From Macrosoma leucophasiata (lineage: Eukaryota > Arthropoda > Insecta > Lepidoptera > Hedylidae): DNA of 64,000 bases. The first letter of the stretch is position 1, and each line of letters opens with the position of its first letter. Both the position numbers and the translations under genes were made by a program. Shown here piece by piece: positions 53,620 through 64,000 of the stretch. Where the stretch lies: the NCBI GenBank assembly GCA_036365455.1, contig JAWQUS010000007.1, positions 18,616,001-18,680,000 of the forward strand, read 5' to 3'. Below the pieces are notes generated by a model, which ran no database searches, was not told where the DNA came from, and worked only from the letters and a program-made list of their open reading frames with translations.

Positions 53620-54910
53620 TATTAAAATGTACCTACTGCGCCACTATCAACCATTAATAAAGTAAAACTCAAGTCGCACAAACAACGATCGCAACAAGCG
53701 AAACGAATCTTATCCAGCAATCGAACAAACGGCAGAAGCCCGCTTATTTCATAATGAGGTTATTGCCTACTATTCTAGCCCTTATCTGTCTAGTACTCCG
53801 TAGCGTAGTGCTGCGCCAAATTGGCGTGGCGGAGTCGGCGAGCGCACCCGATCGGCCCCTAAGATATAGCTAATTAAGGGCCGCTTGCGCCGATCTATTT
53901 GGCCAGATCTACCCGCTGACGTGTGAAAATACCCAATTAATTAACGCGAAACGTTCTCCCGATCGGGCATCGCTCCTCGCGTGCTATAAAAGACCTAGCC
54001 AAACGCTCCCGACCTGCCATTCCTGATTTAAATTGACGTTTCCTAGTATCGGCAAATGATACCGGGTTTGCGGTATCGCAATTATTGGAGACTAAACCAA
54101 TAACGCTAGAATATGTGACAGGTAAAATGTACGTCAGCGTTTATAATTCCTGTAATTGCATGGTTATAGTTATTTTTAGCGCAGTAACTTTCACAACTAA
54201 ACTGTTGAGCCGATAATGGCGAAATTGAACATGCTGATAGTTTAAGCCCTGAATACATAGGTTATTTATTGCGTCAAAATACTGTATTAAACGAAACCTC
54301 CAAAAATAAGTAGGTATATGATAGGTAAATAAATACAGAATGGTAAAATGATGCTGACTTTACGTACACATTGTTCTCAAGCATAACTTAAGTCCTCAAG
54401 TGACTCTTAATATAGAAAAAGAGTGTCGATGTAGACAGGCGGACAGACGAGCGAGTCGCATGTGCCCATTCAGCGGCCACAGATTGATGGGCCGAGAAAC
54501 AATTACCTTTTTGTCGGCAACGTGATACACCGCTAATTACAATAAGTGATCATTGACTTTTTTAATTACGCCGCCCATTGAGGCGTCGATCATCACTAAT
54601 AGTTGCCAGTCAGTGGAATTAATAAAGTGAACCATTCGCTCATAGTTTCGCTCGCGGAATTTCTATTATAAACTCGGAACGTTTTCCAACGTTCTTCGAT
54701 ATTAGTTCTGTCTGGATTTAAGAATTATTATTATGGTTATGAAGTACTCGTTGCGAAGCCTCACTTTGAAGGAGTTTTTAATGTCATCCCGGGTGTTGTC
54801 CCGTTATCCATTTTCATAGGTCGCAATAAGTAGCGGATCCACAATTTTATTTGGGAGATGCATAACTGAGGGCTGGTTTTAGCAACCTTAAACAAGAACA
54901 CTAAGAACTA
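53620..54910. other. Non-repetitive region, possible regulatory DNA
   Basis: 53640-54120 is high-complexity, GC-balanced sequence with attaattaacgcg and a TATAAAA at about 53988-53994 followed by a GC-rich stretch. No ORF downstream supports a promoter. 54420-54700 is similar. Treated as single-copy DNA of unknown role. Confidence 0.4.
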
Positions 54911-55035
54911 CTTCAAAAATGGCCTTAAATTAGTCCTTCAGGGCTGGCAGCGCGTTGGCAAATCCCTTGGTATTGTAAATGTTCATAGGCGACGGTGAAC
55001 ACTTGCCATTAGGTGGCCCGTTTGCTTGTACATTT
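54911..55035 (+). repeat. 3' end of the same Jockey-type family as 48430-49620
   Basis: actacttcaaaaatggcctt, gggctggcagcgcgttggca and gttcataggcgacggtgaac match 49480-49595 with about ten differences. Only about 125 bp survive, in the manner of a dead-on-arrival LINE copy. Confidence 0.88.
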
Positions 55036-55137
55036 AAACGACATTGAATCAATGTATTAGAACTGGATGATACATACGGGGAGGGAAGGGGATTGGAGAC
55101 TTTACATTGGATTAAGTATATACTTATAGTAAGATCT

Positions 55138-55430
55138 TTACTGGTGGTAGAGCTCCAGTGACGGAGCTTGCGTGCGTGGGCACCACCGCATTACCTAATA
55201 TAAGTACTTGCCGCTAAATGGTAGTGTACAGCACTATCGTGTTCCGGTCAGGTGGTAATGAAGGGCCCAGTAATTTCTGGCACAGAGCCATAAACACCTA
55301 GGGCCTCAGGAGTGGTAGCGCATCTGACTTTGGTATTTGTGTGGGTGTCTATATGCTGCAGTCATCACTTAACATCATTGTGAACTGCATGCTTGTTTGC
55401 CACTTCCAATACATAGAAAAAAAATGTGCT
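55138..55430 (+). repeat. Family A copy, full length with A-tail
   Basis: tggtggtagagctccagtga to ccaatacatagaaaaaaaat. Close to the copy at 40824. Confidence 0.95.
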
Positions 55431-55845
55431 ACACAATGCGTAGCGGTCAGTTGCTTAACTAAAATTGGTACCTCAGGCGATCCCAGTTGGCCATTGATGT
55501 CACGTCTCAAGGAAGAGTTGGGATGAAATCTTTTCGGAATCTACATCACATAGGTATCTTGTCGAATGCTTATACCTAGTTATAATTAAAACAATAAACA
55601 TTAACGAAAGTGCAATCCCAATCATGTAACCCCCCACCAATTGTAATTTGCAAAAATATGTCCTCCCAACAGTTAGTATACCCTACCTACCTACTTACAT
55701 TTAATAAAAACGATAAAATACGAAAGTACTTCGAGACTTCGAGGAGGTCGTGACAAAAACTTAAATCACTGCATATGATTTTTTAGTTGAAGTTTGTAAG
55801 AGAGTACCGATTTGTAACCTGTTTTTATGTAGGCTTGTACGCATC
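55431..55845. other. No gene recognised
   Basis: Nothing assigned. Confidence 0.45.
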
Positions 55846-55985
55846 GCATTCCTTTCATAAATGCGAGATGCGCAAGCGCCGCGCCGGTACGGCACCGCCC
55901 GCCGCCTCCCCGACCGCGGCCGAGCCGCCCGGACGGCTCGCCCGACCGCGGCCGCGGGACAGGGCATCGTCCGCCCCGTGAGAAA
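55846..55985. other. CpG-rich island
   Basis: About 110 bp of very high GC with dense CpG (gcgccgcgccggtacggcac, gaccgcggccgagccgcccg) in AT-rich DNA. Open frames run through it on both strands (…RAGTAPPAASPTAAEPPG… on plus), which is expected of any stop-poor GC tract. It may mark a promoter or first exon of a gene outside the window. Confirmation would need transcripts. Confidence 0.5.
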
Positions 55986-57904
55986 CGAATGTTCCCGGCC
56001 TCTAATTACGTTTTATACGATATCGCCATTTAATTAGCAACATGTTTCCCATTCCGAAACATTAATTAATATTTTCATCAGAGTTCTCCGCATTTAACTG
56101 TGCTTTTATTACTCGCTCGAGATTTTAATAAAGATTCCCGACCACCCTCGTCGGCGTATTATTGTTTTAAAAGTCCTTATTATATTTTTGTTATGCAGTC
56201 GGATTGTTTAATTTAAACCATTGTCCCGTTCGCCGATCGGCACGAATAACGATTTTAATTAAAGCCATGTATCCAGTAATTAAAGTTATCTCATCATAGA
56301 AAGTGGACGGTTTACAAATCATCAATTTTTAATTCATATTATTGCCTTCTTCTGTGAGGTTAAGACGAGCGATTGTCGAGGGTTACACAAGAAGCGAGAA
56401 AGCTATAAGCCTGCAGCTTGAGAATATGTAGGTAATAATACCTACTATAGCTGCGGATGAGTTCGTTAGATAAGGGACACAATTAATCCAATGGTCGACG
56501 AGTACTTAATTGTAGCACTAGATTAATAACCGATCCACGTACTCGCAGACAAATTGCGACAGCTGACCGGTAGTAATGACATTACGAGTGTGACATCTCT
56601 CTTACGTTGCATGGGGCGCGACTTGAAACTCGTTATTAATGAGAATCCAGCAATTTATATGACTGCAGCCGTTCCGCCGTTGCGCGGTGTGCCCAGCTGA
56701 ACCTAGCCTTTATTTTTGTGTTGTTTGCATAATTTGAATCGATAAAATTCCTATTATTCCGCGTGTTTAAGGTCCGAGAGCGTGAGAACAGCCCTCCAAG
56801 GAAACTAATTACGCTGAATGCGGCCTGGGTCTTCAGTTAATTAGAGACAGAGTGGTTCAACCCTCTTAATTAATAGGCACTCGAACTGGAGGCCCTTATG
56901 CTTACCTCGACTGTTTTGTTTCAATTGTTAAATTCCAGATAAAACATGAATAGGTATTGTATTAATATTATAATTATTGCTAAGGAAAACAATGAATATT
57001 TACTGTGTATTTTAACTTGTGTGATTATTTTCTATTAATGGAGACGTCATTAAAACTACAACAGTGGAAAAATATTTGATATTCCATTTCGGAGGCAGGC
57101 ATTGATTGAATTTGAGTGCGTAGGAGGCATTGGTGAGATAATAAAGCCTCCCGTAATGTATTTATTATTGCTTTATAAAAAACAGACCTTACAACACTTA
57201 ATGCTTGTTTTAGGGTTATGTTTTTATTTGATTACCTACTCTATAGATACATTTTATGTTCTAATATGTTGGATTGGATGTTGCGTGTGGTTCTTAAAAA
57301 GCTGTTAAGATAATGGTGAAATGTTGTAATCTAGTTTTAATTGAAAGGGGAAATAAAATACATAAAGTGAATGATACTTACTTATTCAAAATTATGTGTA
57401 TAAATAATTTAGAAACTTAGCTGGCAATCAAGACTGCTTTACTTTCCATCAAGTAAAATAACGTTATAATACAATGCCGTTATGCACGATCCATAGCATG
57501 AGTTATTTAGATACGACAGTCATAATGGACTAGCACTTTAACTTCTATATAATTAAAGCACACATTAGATATATTTGATGGACAATGAAATGTAGTCGAA
57601 CAAGTTCGCATTAGCACAGTTTTAGTACGAGGAACCTAAAGTGCGCTTAAACTTAACGCCTTATACTAATCTCCTATATCTCTAACTTATAGAAATCTGT
57701 TAAAGTTAGAGAAGGATGTGAAATGTTACAATAACTTTAAGTTTAACAAATATCTTGGTGCAACCCAGGCTAAATAAAGCCGCCTGTATCTTGGGTATTC
57801 TTAATAATTCAATGATTTAGTTTCTGCACAGTATGTTAAAGATGAGTACACAGATAGAGTCGAAAACTTTACACGATCCAACTCTACCGACTTTTTTAAA
57901 ATAC
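55986..57904. other. Non-repetitive region without a recognisable gene
   Basis: 55990-56350 and 56550-56900 have many aattaat and ttaatt motifs in single-copy-like sequence. The open frame at 57102-57308 is leucine-rich but unsupported. Confidence 0.4.
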
Positions 57905-57949
57905 CTTTATGAATAAAGAGTAAGCCTGGGTTACTCTTTATTCATAAAG
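57905..57949. other. Perfect 19-bp hairpin
   Basis: Arms ctttatgaataaagagtaa (57905-57923) and ttactctttattcataaag (57931-57949) with loop gcctggg. The phrase aacccaggct at 57763-57772 is complementary to agcctgggtt at 57923-57932, so the loop region can also pair further upstream. Confidence 0.92.
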
Positions 57950-58107
57950 ATATTTGACACCACGATATTTGTTAAAGTTAAATGAAAATTGAATGATAGT
58001 GTACTTAGATAATCCGAACGTCCTACGGGAACGAGAATAATATAATGCGTGTGCGAAGTCGATGACAAAAGTTAGTGAAAATATTAAACAATATAAACAA
58101 AACACCA

Positions 58108-58277
58108 ACACGGTCCTGTAATTTCCGGCACAGAGGCATAACACTTTAGGCCTCAAGAGTGGTAACGCATTTGCATTTTGACCTTGGTCTTTGTGTGGGT
58201 GTTTATAGGCTGCAGTCATCACTTATCATCAATGCGAACTGCATGCTTGTTTGCCACTTCCATTACATAAAAAAAAC
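58108..58277 (+). repeat. Family A copy, tail half with A-tail
   Basis: cggtcctgtaatttccggca to ccattacataaaaaaaacc. Confidence 0.92.
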
Positions 58278-59299
58278 CTATTGCTTACTTTACTATCCGT
58301 AAACAAGTTAAAAAGCCGACTTTAATGACTACTAAACAAAAGTTATAATTGAAATTGCAAATCGGATACGATTCGATCTAAAATTATATTTACTTGTAAC
58401 TTGATACTTGGCTTACTTGCAAATAAGGATATTGAGAAGCAATACAAACTTTATATACGACGTATCAATAAGATGTCGTAAATGTGGAATTATTCTCGTT
58501 ATTCTATTTATTTGTAAAATAGCTATTACACTACACGATATATCTTGTCCTGCCTCTTGGGCGCTCTGCCTTCTTGGTAAGGGATAATATTATTCTCTAT
58601 TCTCTGGTTACGGTGCCGCCCGTGTCGCTTATTGTTTTTGGTGGACGAATGGGAAAATTTACGAAAAGTTTTTTTTGGTCGGACGTACCTACTCTACACG
58701 GCACTACTCTACTTCACTGGGTTATGGGCGAGCGCAAAGGGCGCTCAGTCGGAATAAATGGACACAATTGCCTGAGGGAGATCAGAAGGTCGGATCCTCG
58801 GCTAAGGCTATTGCGAGGGTATACTTATGATATATGTAGTAATACGCCTGATTTAAACTCTACTCTCGTACCGCCGCGATCGATCACCAGCTTCGACGAT
58901 GATTAGTGTGATCACCAGCCTCCCATGTTTCATATATCACTACCCAATGGGGAGGGTGGCAGAGACTTACGACTATTTAGGAACCCTAATTCCCTATTTC
59001 TTATTACAGGGACAGGGTGATCCCTGTAATCAGGATCCCGAAACATCGTACAGTATAATAACTGTTTAAGTCTGGATGTCCCGTAACACCAAAGTTGTAT
59101 ATTTCCACCGCAAACATGGCTCTTCGATTAACATAAAATCAAGACGAGACCGCGTGGGCGCACAATTTGTTCGCTGGCAGAGTTGCTTCATATGAAAGTT
59201 GGTTTGGTTAATATTAAAAAGAAAATTGAAAAAAAAATCTTAGAACAAACTTTGATTCCGATATATTTTTTCGTTTATCTTGCGATCGTTAAAATATTT
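58278..59299. other. No gene supported
   Basis: The plus frame 58574-58906 (110 codons) has no recognisable domain. cctgtaatcaggatccc near 59018 is partly palindromic with acagggtgatccctgt just before it. The origin of this block is unknown. Confidence 0.4.
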
Positions 59300-59597
59300 T
59301 TTTTTTTTTTTTTTTTTAATGTAATGGAAGTGGCAAACAAGCATGCAGTTCACATTGATGTTAAGTGATGACTGCAGCCTATAGACACCCACACAAAGAC
59401 CAAGGTCAAAATGCAGATGCGTTACCACTCCTGAGGCCTAAGGGTGTTATGCCTCTGTGCCGGAAATTACAGGGCCGTACATTACCACCTGACCGGAACA
59501 CGATAGTGCTGAACACTAACATTTAGCGGCAAGTATATTAGGTAATGCGGTGGTGCCTACGCCCGCGAGCTCCGTCACTGGAGCTCTACCACCAGTA
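59300..59597 (-). repeat. Family A copy, full length, reference copy
   Basis: Long T-run (A-tail on minus) then tgtaatggaagtggcaaaca, gatgactgcagcctatagac, gaggcctaagggtgttatgc, ccgtacattaccacctgacc, aggtaatgcggtggtgccta and the head ctccgtcactggagctctac. No ORF. The A-tail and defined head suggest a retroposon. I see no convincing pol III A/B boxes, so a LINE-tail origin is possible. Confidence 0.95.
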
Positions 59598-59821
59598 AAA
59601 GAATAAATACTTATAATTCACTCTTACTTACATGTTGATCCATGAAAACGTTATCTATGAATGCATACATATACTTCTGCTTACCCTTTGACGTAATATT
59701 GGCGAGGAAATACATTCTTTATTTAAATATAATAAAATAAAAATATTTTCTTATTACATTATTTTTTACTATTATATGAACATGAACATCAAAGTTAACT
59801 ATGCATTCAAATAATTATATT

Positions 59822-60117
59822 TTTTTTTTTTTTTTTTATGTAATATAAGTGTCAAACAAGCGTTCAGTTCATATTGCTATTAAGTGATGACTGCAGCCTA
59901 TAGACACCCACACAATGACCAGAGGTCAAAATGCAAATGCGCTGCCACTCCTGAGGCATTAGGTGTTATGCCTCTGTGCCGGAAATTACAGAGCCGTACA
60001 TAACCACCTGACCGAAACACGATAGTGCTGAACACAACCATTTAACGGCAAGTATATTAGGTAATGCGGTGGTGCCTACACCCGCGAGCTCCGTCACTGG
60101 AGCTCTACCACCAGTAA
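59822..60117 (-). repeat. Family A copy, full length
   Basis: T-run, tgtaatataagtgtcaaaca to the head. About 90 percent like the copy 520 bp to the left, by eye. Confidence 0.95.
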
Positions 60118-60587
60118 AGTTTAACGTCTCTTGAGTAGTTAAAAGGTAGACGAAAATTTAGTATAGTTCTTTAAGGCCTGTAATGAATGTGCCTATTAGC
60201 ATTTAGTTAGCTTTTTTAACATTTATAGAAAAGACGTTTGACCACCATCTCACCTGATGGAAAGTGAAGATGTGGCCGAAGATGAAGCACGCTTGTCTAG
60301 AAGGTACCTATTCTATAATAGAGAAGCGTACTAGCTTAGCTAAAATGATCTCACAGAAATAATTATTTTTGTATTCTTAAATACAAAATGTAGAATAGTA
60401 TTAGTCATAATATTCTGAACGAAAGAAATAAAAACAAAATTACATGAGATCATCCAAGGTATTTGTAGATAAATGAAACCTTATCGGGTCTTCTAGGTCG
60501 TCCTGATCCTGCTATTAATTGTGAAAACTCTTTTGGAAGGCGTCATCTCCCTCTGCCTCAGTTTTTTCTGCTCACATCACAAAATTT
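60118..60587. other. No gene recognised
   Basis: A short phrase gaccaccatctcacctgatg (60240) recalls LINE 3' UTR ends of the Jockey type. Otherwise unassigned. Confidence 0.4.
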
Positions 60588-60860
60588 AGTAGGGCTCCAG
60601 TGTTGGAGGGTGCAGGTTTCACCGCAATACCTAATCTACCTTTTGAAAATTATATACTATACCTAGTGTTCAGCACTCTAGCGTTCCGGTTAGATAGAAA
60701 TATACAGACCCGTTATATAGATTTTATGGTGCTTTTTGTTTTATACTGTATGTACTCCTTATATTTAAATAAATAAATACAAATACAATCTAACTATCAC
60801 ACACTCAAAATAAACAACTTAGGCTCGGAGGTGGCAACGTTTGTTAGTTTGTTTGCCACA
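60588..60860 (+). repeat. Diverged family A copy interrupted by an AT-rich LINE tail
   Basis: Head gtagggctccagtgttggag, middle gtgttcagcactctagcgtt, and later aacttaggctcggaggtggc. Between 60725 and 60820 lies foreign sequence with aaataaataaatacaaatac, resembling a LINE 3' tail. Confidence 0.65.
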
Positions 60861-60861
60861 C

Positions 60862-60935
60862 AAAAACCAGAGTTGAAGTAGTTTTCCTTCTTTGTTAGAA
60901 ATTACAGAATCATATTAACATCTAACCAGGATAGC
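60862..60935 (-). repeat. Family A fragment
   Basis: caaaaaccagagttgaagta, then agaaattacagaatcatatt and aacatctaaccaggatagca; minus order. Confidence 0.55.
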
Positions 60936-60949
60936 AGAATTAGGACCAC

Positions 60950-61225
60950 TGGTGGGAAAGCTCCAGTCATGAAGTTCGAGGGCATAGGCACCACCGCATT
61001 ACCAATCTGTCTGCCGCCAAATGGTAGTGTTCAGCACTATCGTGTTCCGGTCAGGTGGTAATGTACGGCCCTGTAATCTCCGGCACAGAGGCATAACACC
61101 TTAGGCCTCAAGAGTGGTAATGCATCTGCATTTTGACTTCTGATCTTTGTGTAAGTGTCTATAGTCGTCAATGTACATCCATGTGAACCGCATGCTTGTT
61201 TGCTAACACCATCACATGAAAAAAG
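60950..61225 (+). repeat. Family A copy, full length
   Basis: ccactggtgggaaagctcca, gttcgagggcataggcacca, gccgccaaatggtagtgttc to catcacatgaaaaaagg. It uses the gttcgagggc/gccgcc head variant also seen at 28188. Confidence 0.9.
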
Positions 61226-61227
61226 GA

Positions 61228-61320
61228 TACAGTGGATGCTGAACACTACCGTTTGACGGCTAATATTAGGAGATGCTGTGGCGCCTCCTCCCTCAGACCC
61301 TGAGACTGGAATTATACCAT
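61228..61320 (-). repeat. Family A fragment (head third)
   Basis: gctgaacactaccgtttgac, aggagatgctgtggcgcctc, gagactggaattatacca; minus orientation, directly abutting the plus copy. Confidence 0.75.
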
Positions 61321-61744
61321 TCACTTGCAGAAAAGTAACGTTTCTTTAAACAATGATTACATTTTAAACCCTACCCGTATTTTAGACCGTACGATTATAA
61401 CTAGAAATTATTCGCAACCGCTTAACCACGGCAGATTCTCATCTTTGGCTATGTCGCAATATTTAACGACATCGGTTGAAAAATAATTAGCAGTTAGTTG
61501 ACCTCGCGAACCAAACCGCACGAGGAGAACCTACTTTGACCCGAGCTTTGGCTAACAACAACCGTTGCAAGACTGTACGGTATTGTAATATTGCTTAAGG
61601 CTCAGGACATCGCCAATTACTGCCTCACGCTCGGCGCTGTCTGGTACGACGAGCGAGGGCATAACCTGAAAAAAGCTAATTTAGACGCGTTATTAATTAA
61701 TAAAAAACAAAATATAAGGAAACCACATAATGCCAATATGTTTT
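61321..61744. other. No gene recognised
   Basis: 61490-61680 is balanced, single-copy-like sequence. Nothing assigned. Confidence 0.4.
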
Positions 61745-62398
61745 TTAGGGTTCCACACCTTAAAAGGAAAAAAGGAACCCTTATAGGATCATTATACGTG
61801 CGTCTGTCTGTCTGTCTGTCCGTCTGTCACAGCCAATTTGCTCCGAAACTACTCAACCGATTGAGTTGAAATTTGATGAATATAAATATGTAAATTGGTG
61901 ACCCGAAGATTAACACGTCAAGTAAAATAATAAATTTTAAACAGGGGGGCCACTTTCGGGGGTGAATCTAAAAACTAAAAAAAAAATATTCTTAAACTGT
62001 GTTGTGTCACATATCAAACGAAAGAAGTTGTTGTCAGCATCTCAGATATATTTTTTTTAATAATTTTTGCATAAACAAATTTGAAGTTATTTAAGAAAAA
62101 CGACGAAAATTGACCACCCACCCCTATCTCCGAAACGACTGAACTTAAAATTTTGAAAAAAATGTGGAAAATAGTTCTTTGCTTATAGATTACTGTAAAA
62201 CCTATAAGAAGTTTGAGTATTCAAATTAAATCGAAAATTCTTAATAATATAACCCCCCCTGCCGGTACCACCGTAACCGCTATGTCCCTTCATTTTAAAT
62301 CTGTAATAATTTGGAAAATATTTATTTAAATTACGGAAGAATTAGTGGTGAGGACACCACGCGAGTCGAACTCGCACTTGTCCGGTTTTTTGCAATTA
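61745..62398 (+). repeat. Family C interspersed repeat, long copy
   Basis: Begins tttagggttccacaccttaa, has (tctg)n at 61803-61828, gaaactactcaaccgattga, hhcgaaacgactgaac-type motifs (tctccgaaacgactgaactt), and ends cgagtcgaactcgcacttgt then ccggtttttt. About 650 bp, no ORF. Ends match 36943-37235 inverted. From memory, gggttcc ... cgcacttggccggttttt is frequent in Lepidoptera. Confidence 0.8.
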
Positions 62399-62924
62399 GG
62401 TACTAGTAAAATTTTATATTGTTGTGAGAATTTGTGGAAGAAAAATTGTTACAAGTGCAAAATTAGGGGTCACTTCATGATTTCTTTGTATCCATTTCAT
62501 TTCATTACCCTCCCTCCTCATAGGCACAGCTCAGGGAGTTAAAAAACACGCAAAGTATTAAATCTTCAGAAATTATGTATATTTTATTTCAATGTAAAGT
62601 CGTTAGTGGCTGCTACAGCTCTTGAAAGAGTTCGAAGATTAGGCAGTTAAACCTACACGGTTTTGCGTGAGATGCGCCTTAAGACATTCTTTACGTGAAA
62701 ATTACGACATTTCTTTTTATGAATTAAGAAGATCATTCATAGGCAATTATATTTAATTATTTTTTACATTGTCATTTAACACCTACAATTCAAGGATACT
62801 TACCCACTTACGGTGATCCCATCAGAACACCAGCGCTGTAGTGCCAACTACAGCAATCAGCTGAGATGGGTACCATTTTTTTGGTGTCACACATACATCA
62901 TGCCGTTAGTCGTGTTAAGTTGTC
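62399..62924. other. No gene recognised
   Basis: AT-rich, unassigned. Confidence 0.4.
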
Positions 62925-63036
62925 TTCCCTGTTTTTTTTTTGTAGTTTTTTTAATATTTTATTGTTTTTGTGTATCTAGTGATGTATTGTGTGTGTCAAA
63001 AAATAAACTATTTCTATTCTATTCTATTTCTATACA
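62925..63036 (+). repeat. LINE 3' UTR tail with (ttcta)n
   Basis: tgtattgtgtgtgtcaaaaa ataaa, then (ctatt)n to 63036. Same design as the tail at 23160-23240. Confidence 0.55.
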
Positions 63037-63925
63037 AGTCATTTCTTGATTTACTATTTAATTTCATAAAAATGCAAAATATATTTTAAATTTTCACCTT
63101 TGGATTAGGTATACATTTCAATTACCATCACGATCGTACCGATCTTTTATTAAACCAATCGTTTCCTACAATCGTGGATATGAAATCAAAAATTCACATC
63201 CAATTTACTCATTACCGCAGAACGTATTTTAACGTGTCGAATAGCAAGTAACAGCGGATTTAATTAATATATCTGACCAATATAAATAGCGGTTTACAGA
63301 CGTAGTAATGTAGTCTGACATGCCTGATGCCGAGCGCCGATGCAACGCACTGATAACATTCCGGCTCAGGATTCGAACACGAAATTCTCGACGTGGTCAA
63401 ATCTGAACCATACTTGAGGTACAACGTTTCTGTCTCACCGTATATGTATGTATGGTCGAATGCGAGGAATTTACAGTTAATTGATTGAAGCTCATCTTCC
63501 ATTGCGGCCGGCCTGCCAATCTAGGCTTTCGAACGCCTAGTCCGCCGCGCAATGTCCTGCATTCCGTTGCTCGACGACGTGGCATATTGGATGAGAGGTC
63601 TCGTCATTGGGCGATAGGATCGTGACAGAGAATTCGTCGGTCGGCTGCCGGTGGAATGCGAGCGGTAATTGATTTGTCCTGCGTAATCGACGGCCTGAAC
63701 GGGATTGACGGGAGTATCGAGACGTCATGCTAGAGTCGCCGGAGATACTCGTAGCGGCACACGTAACGCACTCGAACTTCTTGCGAATCTCTGTTAGCCT
63801 GGTAACCCTGTTTCACATGTCACACACATCTCAACTCCTGTCAATGTGTGTTGAGTTCATCCGGATTATACATTGAGTAGGATTTTGTTTGTAAAATCTA
63901 AACTTTTACCTACTCTTATTCTGAA
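63037..63925. other. Non-repetitive, GC-richer in 63500-63780
   Basis: 63500-63780 has dense CpG and open minus frames (63397-63728), but no domain is recognised. Exonic or regulatory sequence is possible but unproven. Confidence 0.4.
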
Positions 63926-64000
63926 GCGCGCATGGCCCAGCGGCTGGTGTAGATCGTAAGCGATCTGCTCGGTTAAGCACTACGGGCGCGGTCGGGTAGT
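63926..64000 (+). ncRNA. 5S-rRNA-like sequence (SINE3-type head?), cut by window end
   Basis: gatctgctcggttaagcact then acgggcgcggtcgggtagt follows the 5S rRNA internal control region (gaagttaagcaac gtcgggcgcggttagtac in typical animal 5S, from memory). The sequence before it (catggcccagcggctggtgt) does not match the 5S 5' end well, so a 5S-derived retroposon or pseudogene fits better than a working gene. Confidence 0.55.

Noticed and set aside
53988..53994. TATA-box promoter
   Set aside because: TATAAAA alone is expected by chance in AT-rich DNA and no ORF or transcript signal follows.
58574..58906. 110-residue protein gene
   Set aside because: No domain, no neighbouring exon, and the composition is like the surrounding non-coding sequence.

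Overview
The window looks like lepidopteran (moth or butterfly) nuclear DNA. It is AT-rich and dense with repeats. The insect signals are CR1/Jockey-group and RTE-like LINEs, a mariner, short retroposons with tRNA-like heads, and repeat tails carrying the 'cgcgggcgaagccg' and 'agacagacagac' motifs that I recall as very common in moth and butterfly genomes. No host protein-coding gene can be supported. The window is therefore an intergenic stretch or a very large intron in which transposable elements have nested inside each other.

Layout. 1-2453: three near-identical direct copies of a 783-bp unit. 2454-7560: AT-rich sequence with relics of an abundant short repeat, called family A here. 7757 to about 12.4 kb (minus strand): a two-ORF LINE with uninterrupted ORF1 and ORF2, the only element here that still looks coding-competent. 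13.5-13.7 kb: a LINE tail relic. 14192-15462: a broken mariner with clear inverted ends. 17.1-21.1 kb: tRNA-like retroposons, one folded into a long inverted repeat and two with 11-12 bp target duplications, plus a scattered array of a GC-rich core of about 95 bp. 25.5-33 kb: family A, RTE-like and tRNA-like fragments. 33.9-35.3 kb (minus): the 3' half of an R2/R4-type LINE with a single stop codon. 35.5-36.95 kb: a 15-bp minisatellite in two blocks with a duplicated 289-bp flank between them. 37.6-38.1 kb: a long-inverted-repeat element. 40.1-40.6 kb: a hAT-like element of 253 bp inside an RTE relic. 41970-42285: a SINE with a 15-bp target duplication. 45.4-50.5 kb: a degenerate local repeat array invaded by a pogo-like relic, family A copies, and a 1969-bp hAT-like element carrying a broken Jockey-type RT. 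51381-51516: a Harbinger-like MITE. 52.0-53.6 kb (minus): a 5'-truncated Daphne/CR1-like RT. 53.6-58 kb: mostly non-repetitive sequence with GC-rich patches. 58.1-61.3 kb: a cluster of family A copies in both orientations. Right end: a 5S-rRNA-like sequence cut by the window edge.

There is no operon-like cooperation. ORF1 and ORF2 of the 8-12 kb LINE would act together in target-primed reverse transcription. Such a LINE machinery could in principle have mobilised the tRNA-like and family A sequences, but no shared 3' end proves that. Family names rest on motifs read by eye; no database search was possible.
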